A stretch of DNA of 13,900 nt from Clostridia bacterium (GCA_022790685.1 JAAVXQ010000034.1:1-13900); one strand, 5' to 3'; positions 6,938 through 13,646 are shown, counted from the stretch's first letter. Notes: a model not told the origin generated them from the sequence alone. Numbers and translations are program-made.

Positions 6938-8026
6938 TTATACTTTTATTTTTTTATTCTCTCTACTTTCTCTATCATCAATAAATTCTTTATATTCTTT
7001 TGAAACATATACTTCCATTTTATTTAATGACATTTTAATATCTTGTTTTACAACAACATCCACATCATACATATCTTTAATTTTTTGAATATTACTTTTC
7101 TTATATCCAATAACATTATTTACATTTTGTGGGTTTACTACTATTTCTATTTCTTTAACTTTAGTATTTATTTTCTTCATTTTATCAATTATATTGTCAT
7201 AATACATTGAAGATTCTACTAATTGTCTAAAAGTTTCATGATATGGCCCTGCTACTACTTCGCTACCAATATTATCTGGAGATGAAATTGTATCCGTATT
7301 TTGAAGTCCTATTCTTATTACATTTATATTCTTTCTTCCGAATAAATAACATAATTGTTTACATCTTTCTACTGCTTGTCCTAATTCTAGTGGCTCATAT
7401 TTATTTTCATTATATTCTTGTTCTAATTCTGTTCCTTTAATTACCAATACTGGATATATTCTTACTATTTTGGGTTTTAATTTTATTAAATCTCTAGCAG
7501 TATTTAGTTCATCAAGCTCCGTACTATCTGGAAGACCTACCATCATTTGATGTCCTAATGTGAATCCATACCATCTTATAAGTTTTGAGGCTTTTTTTAC
7601 ATCTTCATAAGTATGACCTCTTTTACATCTTTTTAATATATAATCATTAGTAGTTTGAACTCCTAATTCTATTGTTTTTACTTTATATTTTTTTAATCTT
7701 TTTAATATTTGTTTATTTATATAATCAGGTCTAGTTGAAACTCTTATACCATCTATTTTTTTATCCTTTATATATTCATACGCAGTAGACAATAGTTTCT
7801 CTTGTAGTTCTTCTTCTATACCAGTAAAACTTCCTCCAAAAAATGCAACTTCTTTATAAACATCTTTTTCTTTAAAATTATTTAAATAGTATTCTATTGT
7901 TTCTCTTACATCATTTTCTGTTATATTCTTCATTTGTCCACTTATTTTTCTTTGGTTACAAAATGTACATTCATTTGGACATCCTAAGTGTGGTACAAAT
8001 ATTGGAATTATATATTGCTTTTTCAT
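6938..8026 (-). CDS. Elp3-like radical SAM protein (COG1243 type, no acetyltransferase domain)
   Basis: This 362-residue protein has the radical SAM cluster motif C16-x3-C20-x2-C23 (LGCPNECTFCNQR), which binds a 4Fe-4S cluster and S-adenosylmethionine. It is followed by FFGGSFTGI near residues 63-71 and ISTRPDYI-type and ELGVQTTND-type strands of the Elp3/oxygen-independent coproporphyrinogen oxidase-like barrel. It resembles bacterial Elp3-like proteins, but the acetyltransferase domain of true Elp3 is absent. The C-terminal 70 residues instead contain VNNVIGYKKSNIQKIKD, which looks like a KH RNA-binding fold with a degenerate GxxG loop. The substrate is unknown; RNA modification is an inference. 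It overlaps the rnc stop by 1 nt (TAATG). Its SD AAGGAGGAGG is inside the last codons of rnc, so the two are translationally coupled. In many clostridia this gene follows rnc in the same way. Confidence 0.82.
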   Translation of the reverse strand: MKKQYIIPIFVPHLGCPNECTFCNQRKISGQMKNITENDVRETIEYYLNNFKEKDVYKEVAFFGGSFTGIEEELQEKLLSTAYEYIKDKKIDGIRVSTRPDYINKQILKRLKKYKVKTIELGVQTTNDYILKRCKRGHTYEDVKKASKLIRWYGFTLGHQMMVGLPDSTELDELNTARDLIKLKPKIVRIYPVLVIKGTELEQEYNENKYEPLELGQAVERCKQLCYLFGRKNINVIRIGLQNTDTISSPDNIGSEVVAGPYHETFRQLVESSMYYDNIIDKMKKINTKVKEIEIVVNPQNVNNVIGYKKSNIQKIKDMYDVDVVVKQDIKMSLNKMEVYVSKEYKEFIDDRESRENKKIKV

Positions 8027-8709
8027 TATGCCTCCTCCTTACTTTCTAAAAGTTCAATAGCCTTTCTTGCTGCTTCCATTTCTGCATTCTTTTTACTTCT
8101 ACCTTCTCCTACTGCAAGTTTATTACCATCACATTCAACTTCTGCTGTAAAAGTTTTATTATGATCTGGGCCTTCTTCTTTTATAATATTATATTTTATA
8201 ATTACTACTCCATCAGCTTGTAATTTTTCTTGTAAAACTGTTTTATAGTCCTTAACTCCTACATGACTTCTTGCATACTCTAATTGTTCTTTTATATTTA
8301 TTAAAATAAACTTTTCAGCCTCTTCAATATTAGAATCTAGATAAATTGCTGCAATTACCGCTTCCACACTATCTGCAAGTATTGCTTTTTTATCATTGTT
8401 AGTAGATTTTTCGCTTTTTCCTAAATATAAGAAATCACTAAAATTATTCTGTAATGCTACTTGGTAAAGGCTGTCTTCACACACTGCATAAGCTCTAACT
8501 TTAGTCATTTCTCCTTCTTTTAGTTCTTTATAGTTATTATATAAATATTTACTACTTATAAATTCTAAAATACTGTCACCTAAATATTCAAGCTTTTCAT
8601 TACTCTCTAATTTATTTTCATATGCATAAGATGTATGAGTTAACGCTGTTTTTAATAATTTTTCATCTTTAAATTTATATCCTATTTTTTCTTGAAATTT
8701 TTCTAACAA
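8026..8709 (-). CDS. rnc: Ribonuclease III
   Basis: This 227-residue endonuclease cuts double-stranded RNA, including the rRNA precursor and structured mRNAs. The N-terminal RNase III domain has the signature NEKLEYLGDSILEF with metal-binding Glu41 and Asp45, and a second acidic pair Asp113 and Glu116 in ADSVEAVIAAIYLD. The C-terminal double-stranded RNA-binding domain runs from about residue 155 to 224 (DYKTVLQEKLQ to KKNAEMEAARKAIELL). Length is normal for the family. The start is TTG at 8709: the next in-frame ATG is at residue 68 and would remove the catalytic signature, and AGGAGG lies 9 nt upstream of the TTG. It has its own promoter downstream of the acpP terminators and overlaps the following radical SAM gene by 1 nt. 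Confidence 0.96.
   Translation of the reverse strand: MLEKFQEKIGYKFKDEKLLKTALTHTSYAYENKLESNEKLEYLGDSILEFISSKYLYNNYKELKEGEMTKVRAYAVCEDSLYQVALQNNFSDFLYLGKSEKSTNNDKKAILADSVEAVIAAIYLDSNIEEAEKFILINIKEQLEYARSHVGVKDYKTVLQEKLQADGVVIIKYNIIKEEGPDHNKTFTAEVECDGNKLAVGEGRSKKNAEMEAARKAIELLESKEEA
8031..8040 (-). promoter_or_regulatory. Ribosome-binding site of the radical SAM gene inside rnc
   Basis: AAGGAGGAGG encodes the final Lys-Glu-Glu-Ala region of RNase III and lies 4 nt before the overlapping ATG, an arrangement typical of translational coupling or reinitiation. Confidence 0.75.
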
Positions 8710-8718
8710 ATTTTAAAA

Positions 8719-8724
8719 CCTCCT
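8719..8724 (-). promoter_or_regulatory. Shine-Dalgarno that supports the TTG start of rnc
   Basis: AGGAGG on the minus strand, 9 nt before the TTG at 8709. Confidence 0.75.
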
Positions 8725-8738
8725 ATTACTTATGGTAT

Positions 8739-8767
8739 ATTTTATATGCTTTTCCGTAAATTTACAA
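8739..8767 (-). promoter_or_regulatory. Candidate promoter of rnc-radical SAM-yitT
   Basis: On the minus strand TTGTAA (8767 to 8762), 17 nt, then TAAAAT (8744 to 8739), giving a start near 8732 just before the SD. A promoter is needed here because two terminators separate rnc from acpP. The remainder of the gap (8768-8900) is AT-rich with no gene that I can support. Confidence 0.45.
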
Positions 8768-8900
8768 GTCTTTTATGTAAAAATATATTAAATTGAAATC
8801 TTATTGTTACAAAAAATAAGTAATATTAAAATATAAATTTATCATAAAATTAAAATTTTATAAAAAACTCCTTTGTTTTGCTAATAAGTTGCATAAAAGC

Positions 8901-8921
8901 AAAAAAACGAGCATAAGCTCG
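8901..8921 (-). terminator. Second terminator after acpP
   Basis: On the minus strand CGAGC, loop TTAT, GCTCG, followed by seven T. The stem can extend with two G-U pairs and an A-U pair. It lies directly downstream of the first acpP terminator. Confidence 0.8.
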
Positions 8922-8924
8922 CCT

Positions 8925-8955
8925 AAAAAAAAAAAAGAGACTTTACATCTCTTTT
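8925..8955 (-). terminator. First terminator after acpP
   Basis: On the minus strand AAAAGAGA and TCTCTTTT pair across a 7-nt loop, followed by a run of twelve T (bases 8936 to 8925). It begins 10 nt after the acpP stop codon. Confidence 0.8.
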
Positions 8956-8965
8956 CTAATTTTTA

Positions 8966-9205
8966 TTATACATTATCTTTAATATAGTCAACAACATCTC
9001 CAACTGTAACAACTTTTTCAGCATCAGAGTCTGGTATTTCAATATCAAATTCTTCTTCTAAAGCCATTACTAGTTCAACAATATCTAAAGAATCAGCACC
9101 TAAATCATCTATAAAAGAAGATTCCATTGTAACTGATGCTTCAGCTACACCTAGTTGTTCTACAATTATTTTTTTAACTTTTTCGAAAACTTCTTCAGTA
9201 CTCAT
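8966..9205 (-). CDS. acpP: Acyl carrier protein
   Basis: This 79-residue acidic protein carries growing acyl chains in fatty acid synthesis. The attachment serine is Ser39 in the GADSLDIVELV motif, to which holo-ACP synthase adds 4'-phosphopantetheine. The helix pattern and length fit the family fully. AGGAGG lies 9 nt before the ATG. It follows plsX by 81 nt, the usual neighbour, because PlsX uses acyl-ACP as substrate. Two terminators follow it, which keeps this presumably abundant message apart from rnc. The leader contains an 8-bp inverted repeat. Confidence 0.97.
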   Translation of the reverse strand: MSTEEVFEKVKKIIVEQLGVAEASVTMESSFIDDLGADSLDIVELVMALEEEFDIEIPDSDAEKVVTVGDVVDYIKDNV

Positions 9206-9232
9206 ATTAGTTAACCTCCTATTCCTTTTTTC

Positions 9233-9256
9233 ATAAAACTTATAAAATAGTTTTAT
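9233..9256 (-). repeat. Inverted repeat in the acpP leader
   Basis: ATAAAACT (9233-9240) and AGTTTTAT (9249-9256) are perfect 8-bp inverted repeats around an 8-nt AT-only loop, 28 nt upstream of the acpP start. As RNA it would be a weak A-U hairpin; it could be a processing or stability element between plsX and acpP. Confidence 0.4.
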
Positions 9257-9286
9257 TATATACTTATTAAAAAGTCAAGTATTTAT

Positions 9287-10306
9287 TTAATTTTTTTCAA
9301 ATTCTTTTTTCATTTTTTCTACTGCACCGCTTTCAACAAATTTTTCAGCTTGTTTTATAGTAAAATAAAATAAATACTCATCACTACTTCCATGTGCTTT
9401 TACCACAGGTTTCTTTACTCCCAAAAATAATGCTCCACCATATTCTTTATAGTCCATTGTTTTTGAAAAACGTTTTATTGCAGGTAAACAAGGTAATGAA
9501 CAAATCATTGTCCAAAGGTTTCTTTTTAAACTTTCTGTTAGGTTTCTTTTTACTAATTTACCTAATCCTTCTACAGTTTTTAGAAAAACATTTCCTGTAA
9601 ATCCATCTGTTACTACTGCATCTATTTCACCAGAAAAACAGTCTCTACCTTCAACATTCCCTACAAAATTTACTCCATATTCTTTGGAGTTTTGATTTAA
9701 TAAATTATAAGTTTCTTTTACTAAATCATTTCCTTTTGTTTCTTCTGTTCCAATATTAAGTAATCCTATTTTAGGGTTTTCTACTCCTAAAGTTGTTTTT
9801 AAATATATTGATGCCATTTGTGCAAATTGAACTAAATTTAGTGGTTTGCAATTTGTATTAGCTCCTGCGTCTATAAGCATAAAGCTTTTCTTGTAAGCTG
9901 GCAATAATGGTGCTATTGCAGGTCTATCTATACCTTTAATTCTTCCCACTAATAATGTGGCTCCTGTAAGCAAAGCTCCAGAATTTCCTGCTGAAATAAA
10001 AACATCTCCTTCGCCTTCTTTTAGCATTTTAAAACCAACAACCATTGAAGAATCTTTTTTATTCTTTATTGCTACTGTTGGTATATCTTCCATAACAATT
10101 TCTTCTGTTGTATGTTTTATTTTTATATTACTACATACTTCTTCAATTTTACTCTTGTTATAAAATTCTTTAACTTTAGAATTTATAATTTCTTCATTAC
10201 CAACAAGTATTATATCAGACTTTATTTCTTTTGCTGCTTTTACGGCTCCTTTAATTGCTTCATCAGGTGCATTATCTCCACCCATTGCATCTAATAATAT
10301 AGTCAA
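9287..10306 (-). CDS. plsX: Phosphate acyltransferase PlsX
   Basis: This 339-residue enzyme converts acyl-ACP and phosphate to acyl-phosphate, the donor used by PlsY in phospholipid synthesis; it is a peripheral membrane protein. The N-terminus LLDAMGGDNAPDEAIKGAV is the family signature, with further hallmarks ISAGNSGALLTGA, PAIAPLLP, MLIDAGANTNCKP and VTDGFTGNVFLKTVEG. The length is normal. The start is TTG at 10306, directly before the conserved LLDAMGGD; the next ATG would delete part of that motif, and AAGGGGG lies 8 nt upstream. It has its own promoter after the unknown-gene operon. The rpmF and fapR genes often found upstream of plsX are absent here. Confidence 0.96.
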   Translation of the reverse strand: MTILLDAMGGDNAPDEAIKGAVKAAKEIKSDIILVGNEEIINSKVKEFYNKSKIEEVCSNIKIKHTTEEIVMEDIPTVAIKNKKDSSMVVGFKMLKEGEGDVFISAGNSGALLTGATLLVGRIKGIDRPAIAPLLPAYKKSFMLIDAGANTNCKPLNLVQFAQMASIYLKTTLGVENPKIGLLNIGTEETKGNDLVKETYNLLNQNSKEYGVNFVGNVEGRDCFSGEIDAVVTDGFTGNVFLKTVEGLGKLVKRNLTESLKRNLWTMICSLPCLPAIKRFSKTMDYKEYGGALFLGVKKPVVKAHGSSDEYLFYFTIKQAEKFVESGAVEKMKKEFEKN

Positions 10307-10314
10307 TATTTTAT

Positions 10315-10321
10315 CCCCCTT
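10315..10321 (-). promoter_or_regulatory. Shine-Dalgarno that supports the TTG start of plsX
   Basis: AAGGGGG on the minus strand, 8 nt before the TTG at 10306. Confidence 0.7.
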
Positions 10322-10356
10322 ATAAATATATACTGTTTTTAATATTAGACATTACT

Positions 10357-10385
10357 ATTTTATTTTCTTTGTGAAAAAAAATCAA
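10357..10385 (-). promoter_or_regulatory. Promoter of plsX
   Basis: On the minus strand TTGATT (10385 to 10380), 17 nt, then TAAAAT (10362 to 10357), giving a start near 10350 and a leader of about 45 nt. The boxes are identical to those of the glycosylase operon promoter. No convincing terminator separates it from the upstream operon, so readthrough into plsX is possible. Confidence 0.6.
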
Positions 10386-10417
10386 TAGTTTTTTTATAAT
10401 TTGACCAATAATTCAGT

Positions 10418-11182
10418 TTATAAATAACTAAATTTGTAATTATTGATAAATTCCTCATGAGTATAAAGTTTTCTTGGATTAATTTTTCCAAGTATTTCTT
10501 CTGTAATGTTTTTGTTTTCATAAATGACTATATCATCAGTATCTTTTACATTTTGTATAAAATCATTAATATCCTCATAATATTCTATACTTATATTCCT
10601 TTTATATGAACATTTCATTAACTCTTTATATTCTTCTTTGTAGTTTATCTTATTAATATATACCTTTATAAATCCATAAGGATTATAAGTAATATTTTCA
10701 CTTACATAATATTTTACATTATTATATTCAAAATAATCACCTATATATATGATTTCATCAAAAAGTTTTTGATTATATATTAAGTCTTCAATTGTATTTT
10801 CTTTAAATATAATAGGTTTCTCTTTTATATTTAAGTTTTCTAATACTTTATTTACAAGTTCTATAATAGCACTTTCTATTACATCATAACTTTCTGAATA
10901 TAAGTATATTCTATCATTATAATATATAGACGTTATAATAGTATTTAATGTGATTTCTGGCACTCCCTTATAAATTATAGCTATTTTTTGTTCAAATTTT
11001 CTCTTTTCTTTATAATTTATTACCTTTTCTTCTGTTCTATTTATTTCTTGCATAATATCTTCAAAAGATATTATATGACCATATTCTAATTCTTTTTTTA
11101 TAGCATCTTCAATTATATCTTTACTAAAAATAAAACTATCTTTAAGTTCTTTTATAAATTTTTTAAATCTATCTATATCCAT
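10418..11182 (-). CDS. Unknown protein with an aldehyde-dehydrogenase-like segment
   Basis: I do not recognise this 254-residue protein with certainty. It is rich in Ile, Lys, Glu and Tyr and has no signal peptide or membrane helix. Residues about 67-149 run IAIIYKGVPEITLNTIITS, then DRIYLYSES, and end in LFDEIIYIGD. This recalls the Rossmann part of the aldehyde dehydrogenase/ProA superfamily (IYEARPNVT, GNAVILRGG), but no catalytic cysteine domain follows, so enzymatic activity is doubtful. The ATG at 11182 has AAAGGA 9 nt upstream; a TTG at 11215 would overlap the previous gene but has no SD. It follows the 571-residue gene by 25 nt and is the last gene of the operon. Confidence 0.6.
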   Translation of the reverse strand: MDIDRFKKFIKELKDSFIFSKDIIEDAIKKELEYGHIISFEDIMQEINRTEEKVINYKEKRKFEQKIAIIYKGVPEITLNTIITSIYYNDRIYLYSESYDVIESAIIELVNKVLENLNIKEKPIIFKENTIEDLIYNQKLFDEIIYIGDYFEYNNVKYYVSENITYNPYGFIKVYINKINYKEEYKELMKCSYKRNISIEYYEDINDFIQNVKDTDDIVIYENKNITEEILGKINPRKLYTHEEFINNYKFSYL

Positions 11183-11191
11183 ATTATTTAT

Positions 11192-11197
11192 TCCTTT
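11192..11197 (-). promoter_or_regulatory. Shine-Dalgarno that sets the start of the 254-residue protein
   Basis: AAAGGA on the minus strand, 9 nt before the ATG at 11182; it favours this start over a TTG at 11215. Confidence 0.65.
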
Positions 11198-11207
11198 GTT
11201 CACTTTA

Positions 11208-12923
11208 TCAATCAATTGTTCTTAAGTCTCTATTTTTCTTATAGTTATCTGATATTCTTTTTTTCCATATTTCAGTATTTTCTTTTTCAAATTTTATTTC
11301 TGGATTTATTTTTAACATTTTTGTTTCTAAACTATTTACCCAATCCATTGTATGAAAAGTTCTATATACATATGGAGACATTATTAAATCTCTCTTGTTT
11401 TTAGATTCCACTAAGTCTTTGGCTAATCCTATTGGCAATATGTAAGTTGCATTTTCTACAGCTGGTATATAATCTCCTTCACTATTTGCTTTATATCTCA
11501 TATGTCCATTTCTATCTCTAGTTACTTGATAAAATTTTTCTAATATTGCAATTTTCTTATCTGGTATTACTAAAAGTTCATATCCATCTAAAGAATTAGT
11601 TTTTCTTCTATTTTTAGCATCTTCTGATATAGTCATTTCTCCATTTATTTTTACTCTTTTTACAGATCCAATACTTCTTAAGTATTCCATTCTAAATTTT
11701 GGATCAATTGTAAGTCCTGATAAATTAAGTGGTTTTCCTGTTTTATCACTTGGTTGTTTGTCTAATTCTTCAGTTTCAATCTGATTTAACAATTCGTTAC
11801 ATTTAAAGTCTTCCATTATTTGTTCAAAATATTTTTCTTCTTCATCTGTTATTATTTTTTGATCTATAAGAACTTTTAAAAATCTCTTTGATTCATTATA
11901 ATTAAGTACATTATGAGTTAACAATTCTCCTATTTTTTTGTGATCATAGTATTTTGCCATTTTCTCTAAGGTACTTGATGATATTTCTTCCTCTTTTCTT
12001 TTATAAGATTCTTCTGCATGTTTTTCTAAAGTTTTAATATCTGTTTGTCCTATTGTATATAGTAAAAGTTTCGTATCAAGTGCCTCATCTTTTCTTCTCA
12101 TTATTGTACTAAAATCACTTACTTTAAATACTCTTTTTAAAACATCTTCCTTTTTAAGTATTCCTTCTTTTAAAAGAATTAGTGCATCTGTTTTAGATAT
12201 GTAACTACTTCCTGCTGCTTTAAGAATATCAGAATAAGTAAGTAACTTTTTCTTACATAACTCTTTAATTTTATCTATACTTAAAGCTTGAAATACTAAT
12301 TTATCTCTACGCATATCGTCCAAATCTTGAACAGAAAAATCAAGTGTTTCTTGAGTAGCACCAAGACCCCTACCAAAATATATTCCTCTTATTCCAAATT
12401 TTTTGTTTCTTTTCATTACATCTTGCAATTCTCTATTAGCAATTAATATTCCTTCTACTAAGTTTTCTCTCACATCAGCTATATCTAGTTCTTGCATTCC
12501 TGTAGAAGCATCTCTTTTTATAGCTACATTATCTTTTACATTTATTATATCTCCATTTGAATATACTATTTCTGTACTTTTATTAGGCATAGAAATTTCT
12601 TTTAAATATTTAGCTGCAAGTCCACCTAATAATAAAAGTAAATTATCTCTATTTACTAATTTTGAATTTTGGACAAGAATATTTTTCATTGCATCTCCAA
12701 ATCCTTTAGTAGCTATAGAGTCACTTGTATTAGGTATTAATTTTTCTTGTGCAATTACTTCATTTGATCGAAACATTAAAGAATCTACTTTTTCTGCATT
12801 ATATAAATTGGCCATTACCTCAAAATCTTTATTTCTATTTGTTAAAAATAAAAATTCTTGTGGCTCTAAATAAAAAGATAATTGTGGTATATTTAATATT
12901 TCTTCTAAAGTTAATTTTGACAT
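11208..12923 (-). CDS. Unknown 571-residue helical protein
   Basis: I do not recognise this protein. It has no signal peptide, membrane helix, Walker motif or metal-binding cysteine cluster, and is probably cytoplasmic. Residues 210-370 are strongly helical, with several turn-plus-helix units of similar shape: LLTYSDILKAA (227-237), EGILKKEDVLKRVF (253-266), HNVLNYNESKRFLKVL (337-352) and QKIITDEEEKYFEQI (355-369), suggesting a helical-repeat scaffold. A disordered, polar link follows near 385-400. A distinct C-terminal region from about 405 contains DGYELLVIPDKKIAILEKFYQ (446-466), MRYKANSEGDY and MSPYVYRTFHTMDWVNSLE, which looks like a folded alpha/beta module. The SD AAGGAG precedes the ATG. 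It lies 47 nt after the XRE-type gene and 25 nt before the 254-residue gene. Confidence 0.7.
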   Translation of the reverse strand: MSKLTLEEILNIPQLSFYLEPQEFLFLTNRNKDFEVMANLYNAEKVDSLMFRSNEVIAQEKLIPNTSDSIATKGFGDAMKNILVQNSKLVNRDNLLLLLGGLAAKYLKEISMPNKSTEIVYSNGDIINVKDNVAIKRDASTGMQELDIADVRENLVEGILIANRELQDVMKRNKKFGIRGIYFGRGLGATQETLDFSVQDLDDMRRDKLVFQALSIDKIKELCKKKLLTYSDILKAAGSSYISKTDALILLKEGILKKEDVLKRVFKVSDFSTIMRRKDEALDTKLLLYTIGQTDIKTLEKHAEESYKRKEEEISSSTLEKMAKYYDHKKIGELLTHNVLNYNESKRFLKVLIDQKIITDEEEKYFEQIMEDFKCNELLNQIETEELDKQPSDKTGKPLNLSGLTIDPKFRMEYLRSIGSVKRVKINGEMTISEDAKNRRKTNSLDGYELLVIPDKKIAILEKFYQVTRDRNGHMRYKANSEGDYIPAVENATYILPIGLAKDLVESKNKRDLIMSPYVYRTFHTMDWVNSLETKMLKINPEIKFEKENTEIWKKRISDNYKKNRDLRTID

Positions 12924-12970
12924 CTCTTCTCCTTTTAAAATAAATTTTTATCTATGCTAAATGATTATTT

Positions 12971-13429
12971 TTAGTGTCCCACAAAAACATATATCATTCT
13001 TAATGCTACCATAGCAATTATTAGTCGTATTGCCGTAGAAACAATTTTATTATAAAATCCAAGATTTCTAGAGGCTATATCAAAAGCATAACATATTAAT
13101 CCAACTATTTTCATTGCTATACCATTTACTGAATATTTCTGAACAGATTGCTTTGCTTTTAAAAATTCTGTAGGATCAGCATCTAAATATTGAGAAAGTT
13201 TATAAATTATTTCAATATTAGGATAGTTTAAATCAGTTTCCCATTTTTTTATAGTTTTTTCTGTAATCTTATTATACTTTATTACCCCTTTTAATGATAC
13301 ATCTTTTTCTTCAATGTTATCTTTATCAAAAATATTTGCTAAATTTTGTCTACTAATCCCTTTTCTAATTCTTGATAAATATATTAGTTCTCCAAGTGTA
13401 TAAAAATTTCGATTTTCTCTTTTTTTCAT
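12971..13429 (-). CDS. XRE-type DNA-binding protein with hydrophobic C-terminal tail
   Basis: This 152-residue protein starts with a Cro/C1-like helix-turn-helix: LGELIYLSRIRKG and SRQNLANIF form the first two helices, and TEKTIKKWETDLNYPNIEIIYKLSQYLDADPTEFL the rest. About 21 charged residues (35-55) are inserted between helices 2 and 3, where most family members have only a short turn. The C-terminus has two hydrophobic stretches, about 101-120 and 129-150, the second (IVSTAIRLIIAMVALRMIYVFV) being a candidate membrane helix, though it contains two arginines and could instead be a buried dimerisation helix. The ATG has an AGAGG SD. It is the first gene of a three-gene operon whose promoter carries AACTAAAA repeats, suggesting self-regulation. 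Confidence 0.78.
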   Translation of the reverse strand: MKKRENRNFYTLGELIYLSRIRKGISRQNLANIFDKDNIEEKDVSLKGVIKYNKITEKTIKKWETDLNYPNIEIIYKLSQYLDADPTEFLKAKQSVQKYSVNGIAMKIVGLICYAFDIASRNLGFYNKIVSTAIRLIIAMVALRMIYVFVGH

Positions 13430-13456
13430 AAAATCCTCTATAATTTACTTTAGAAT

Positions 13457-13485
13457 ATTTTATAACTAAAAATGTTTTTTAGCAA
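13457..13485 (-). promoter_or_regulatory. Promoter of the XRE/unknown-gene operon
   Basis: On the minus strand TTGCTA (13485 to 13480), 17 nt, then TAAAAT (13462 to 13457), giving a start near 13450 and a leader of about 20 nt. The inverted repeat at 13466-13482 fills most of the spacer and overlaps the -35 box. Confidence 0.5.
13466..13482. promoter_or_regulatory. Candidate operator 1 (CTAAAAA inverted repeat)
   Basis: CTAAAAA, 3 nt, TTTTTAG, extended on the left to AACTAAAAA. It sits between the -10 and -35 boxes, a position where binding would block RNA polymerase. Confidence 0.5.
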
Positions 13486-13499
13486 TATATTTTTCAAGT

Positions 13500-13529
13500 A
13501 TATTTTAGTTTATATTTTAACTAAAATAT
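13500..13529. promoter_or_regulatory. Candidate operator 2 (11-bp inverted repeat)
   Basis: ATATTTTAGTT (13500-13510) and AACTAAAATAT (13519-13529) are perfect inverted repeats around an 8-nt spacer. They share the AACTAAAA core with operator 1. The two centres are about 40 bp apart, close to four helical turns. Bases 13530-13646 hold only AT-rich sequence with nothing else I can support. Confidence 0.5.
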
Positions 13530-13646
13530 TAGGGATTTGGGAAAAGAAATCTATTTTTAATAATAACAAAATAAATTAAAATTTTCTATCTAATATAAGT
13601 TTATTAAAAATTAATATTTATCTTATATAAAATTTTCTATACAAAT

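Noticed and set aside
9255..9278. TTGACT and TATAAT upstream of acpP as a promoter
   Set aside because: On the minus strand the boxes are separated by only 12 nt, too short for sigma-A recognition.
10340..10356. FapR-type operator near the plsX start
   Set aside because: The TAAT...ATTA half sites are only 4 bp and do not match the known FapR box; no fapR gene is in the window.
11183..11215. TTG start for the 254-residue protein overlapping the previous gene by 8 nt
   Set aside because: No SD precedes it, whereas ATG 11182 has AAAGGA at 9 nt.
12403..12873. 156-codon open frame on the plus strand
   Set aside because: It is antisense to the 571-residue gene, has no SD, and its composition is what results from reading that gene backwards.
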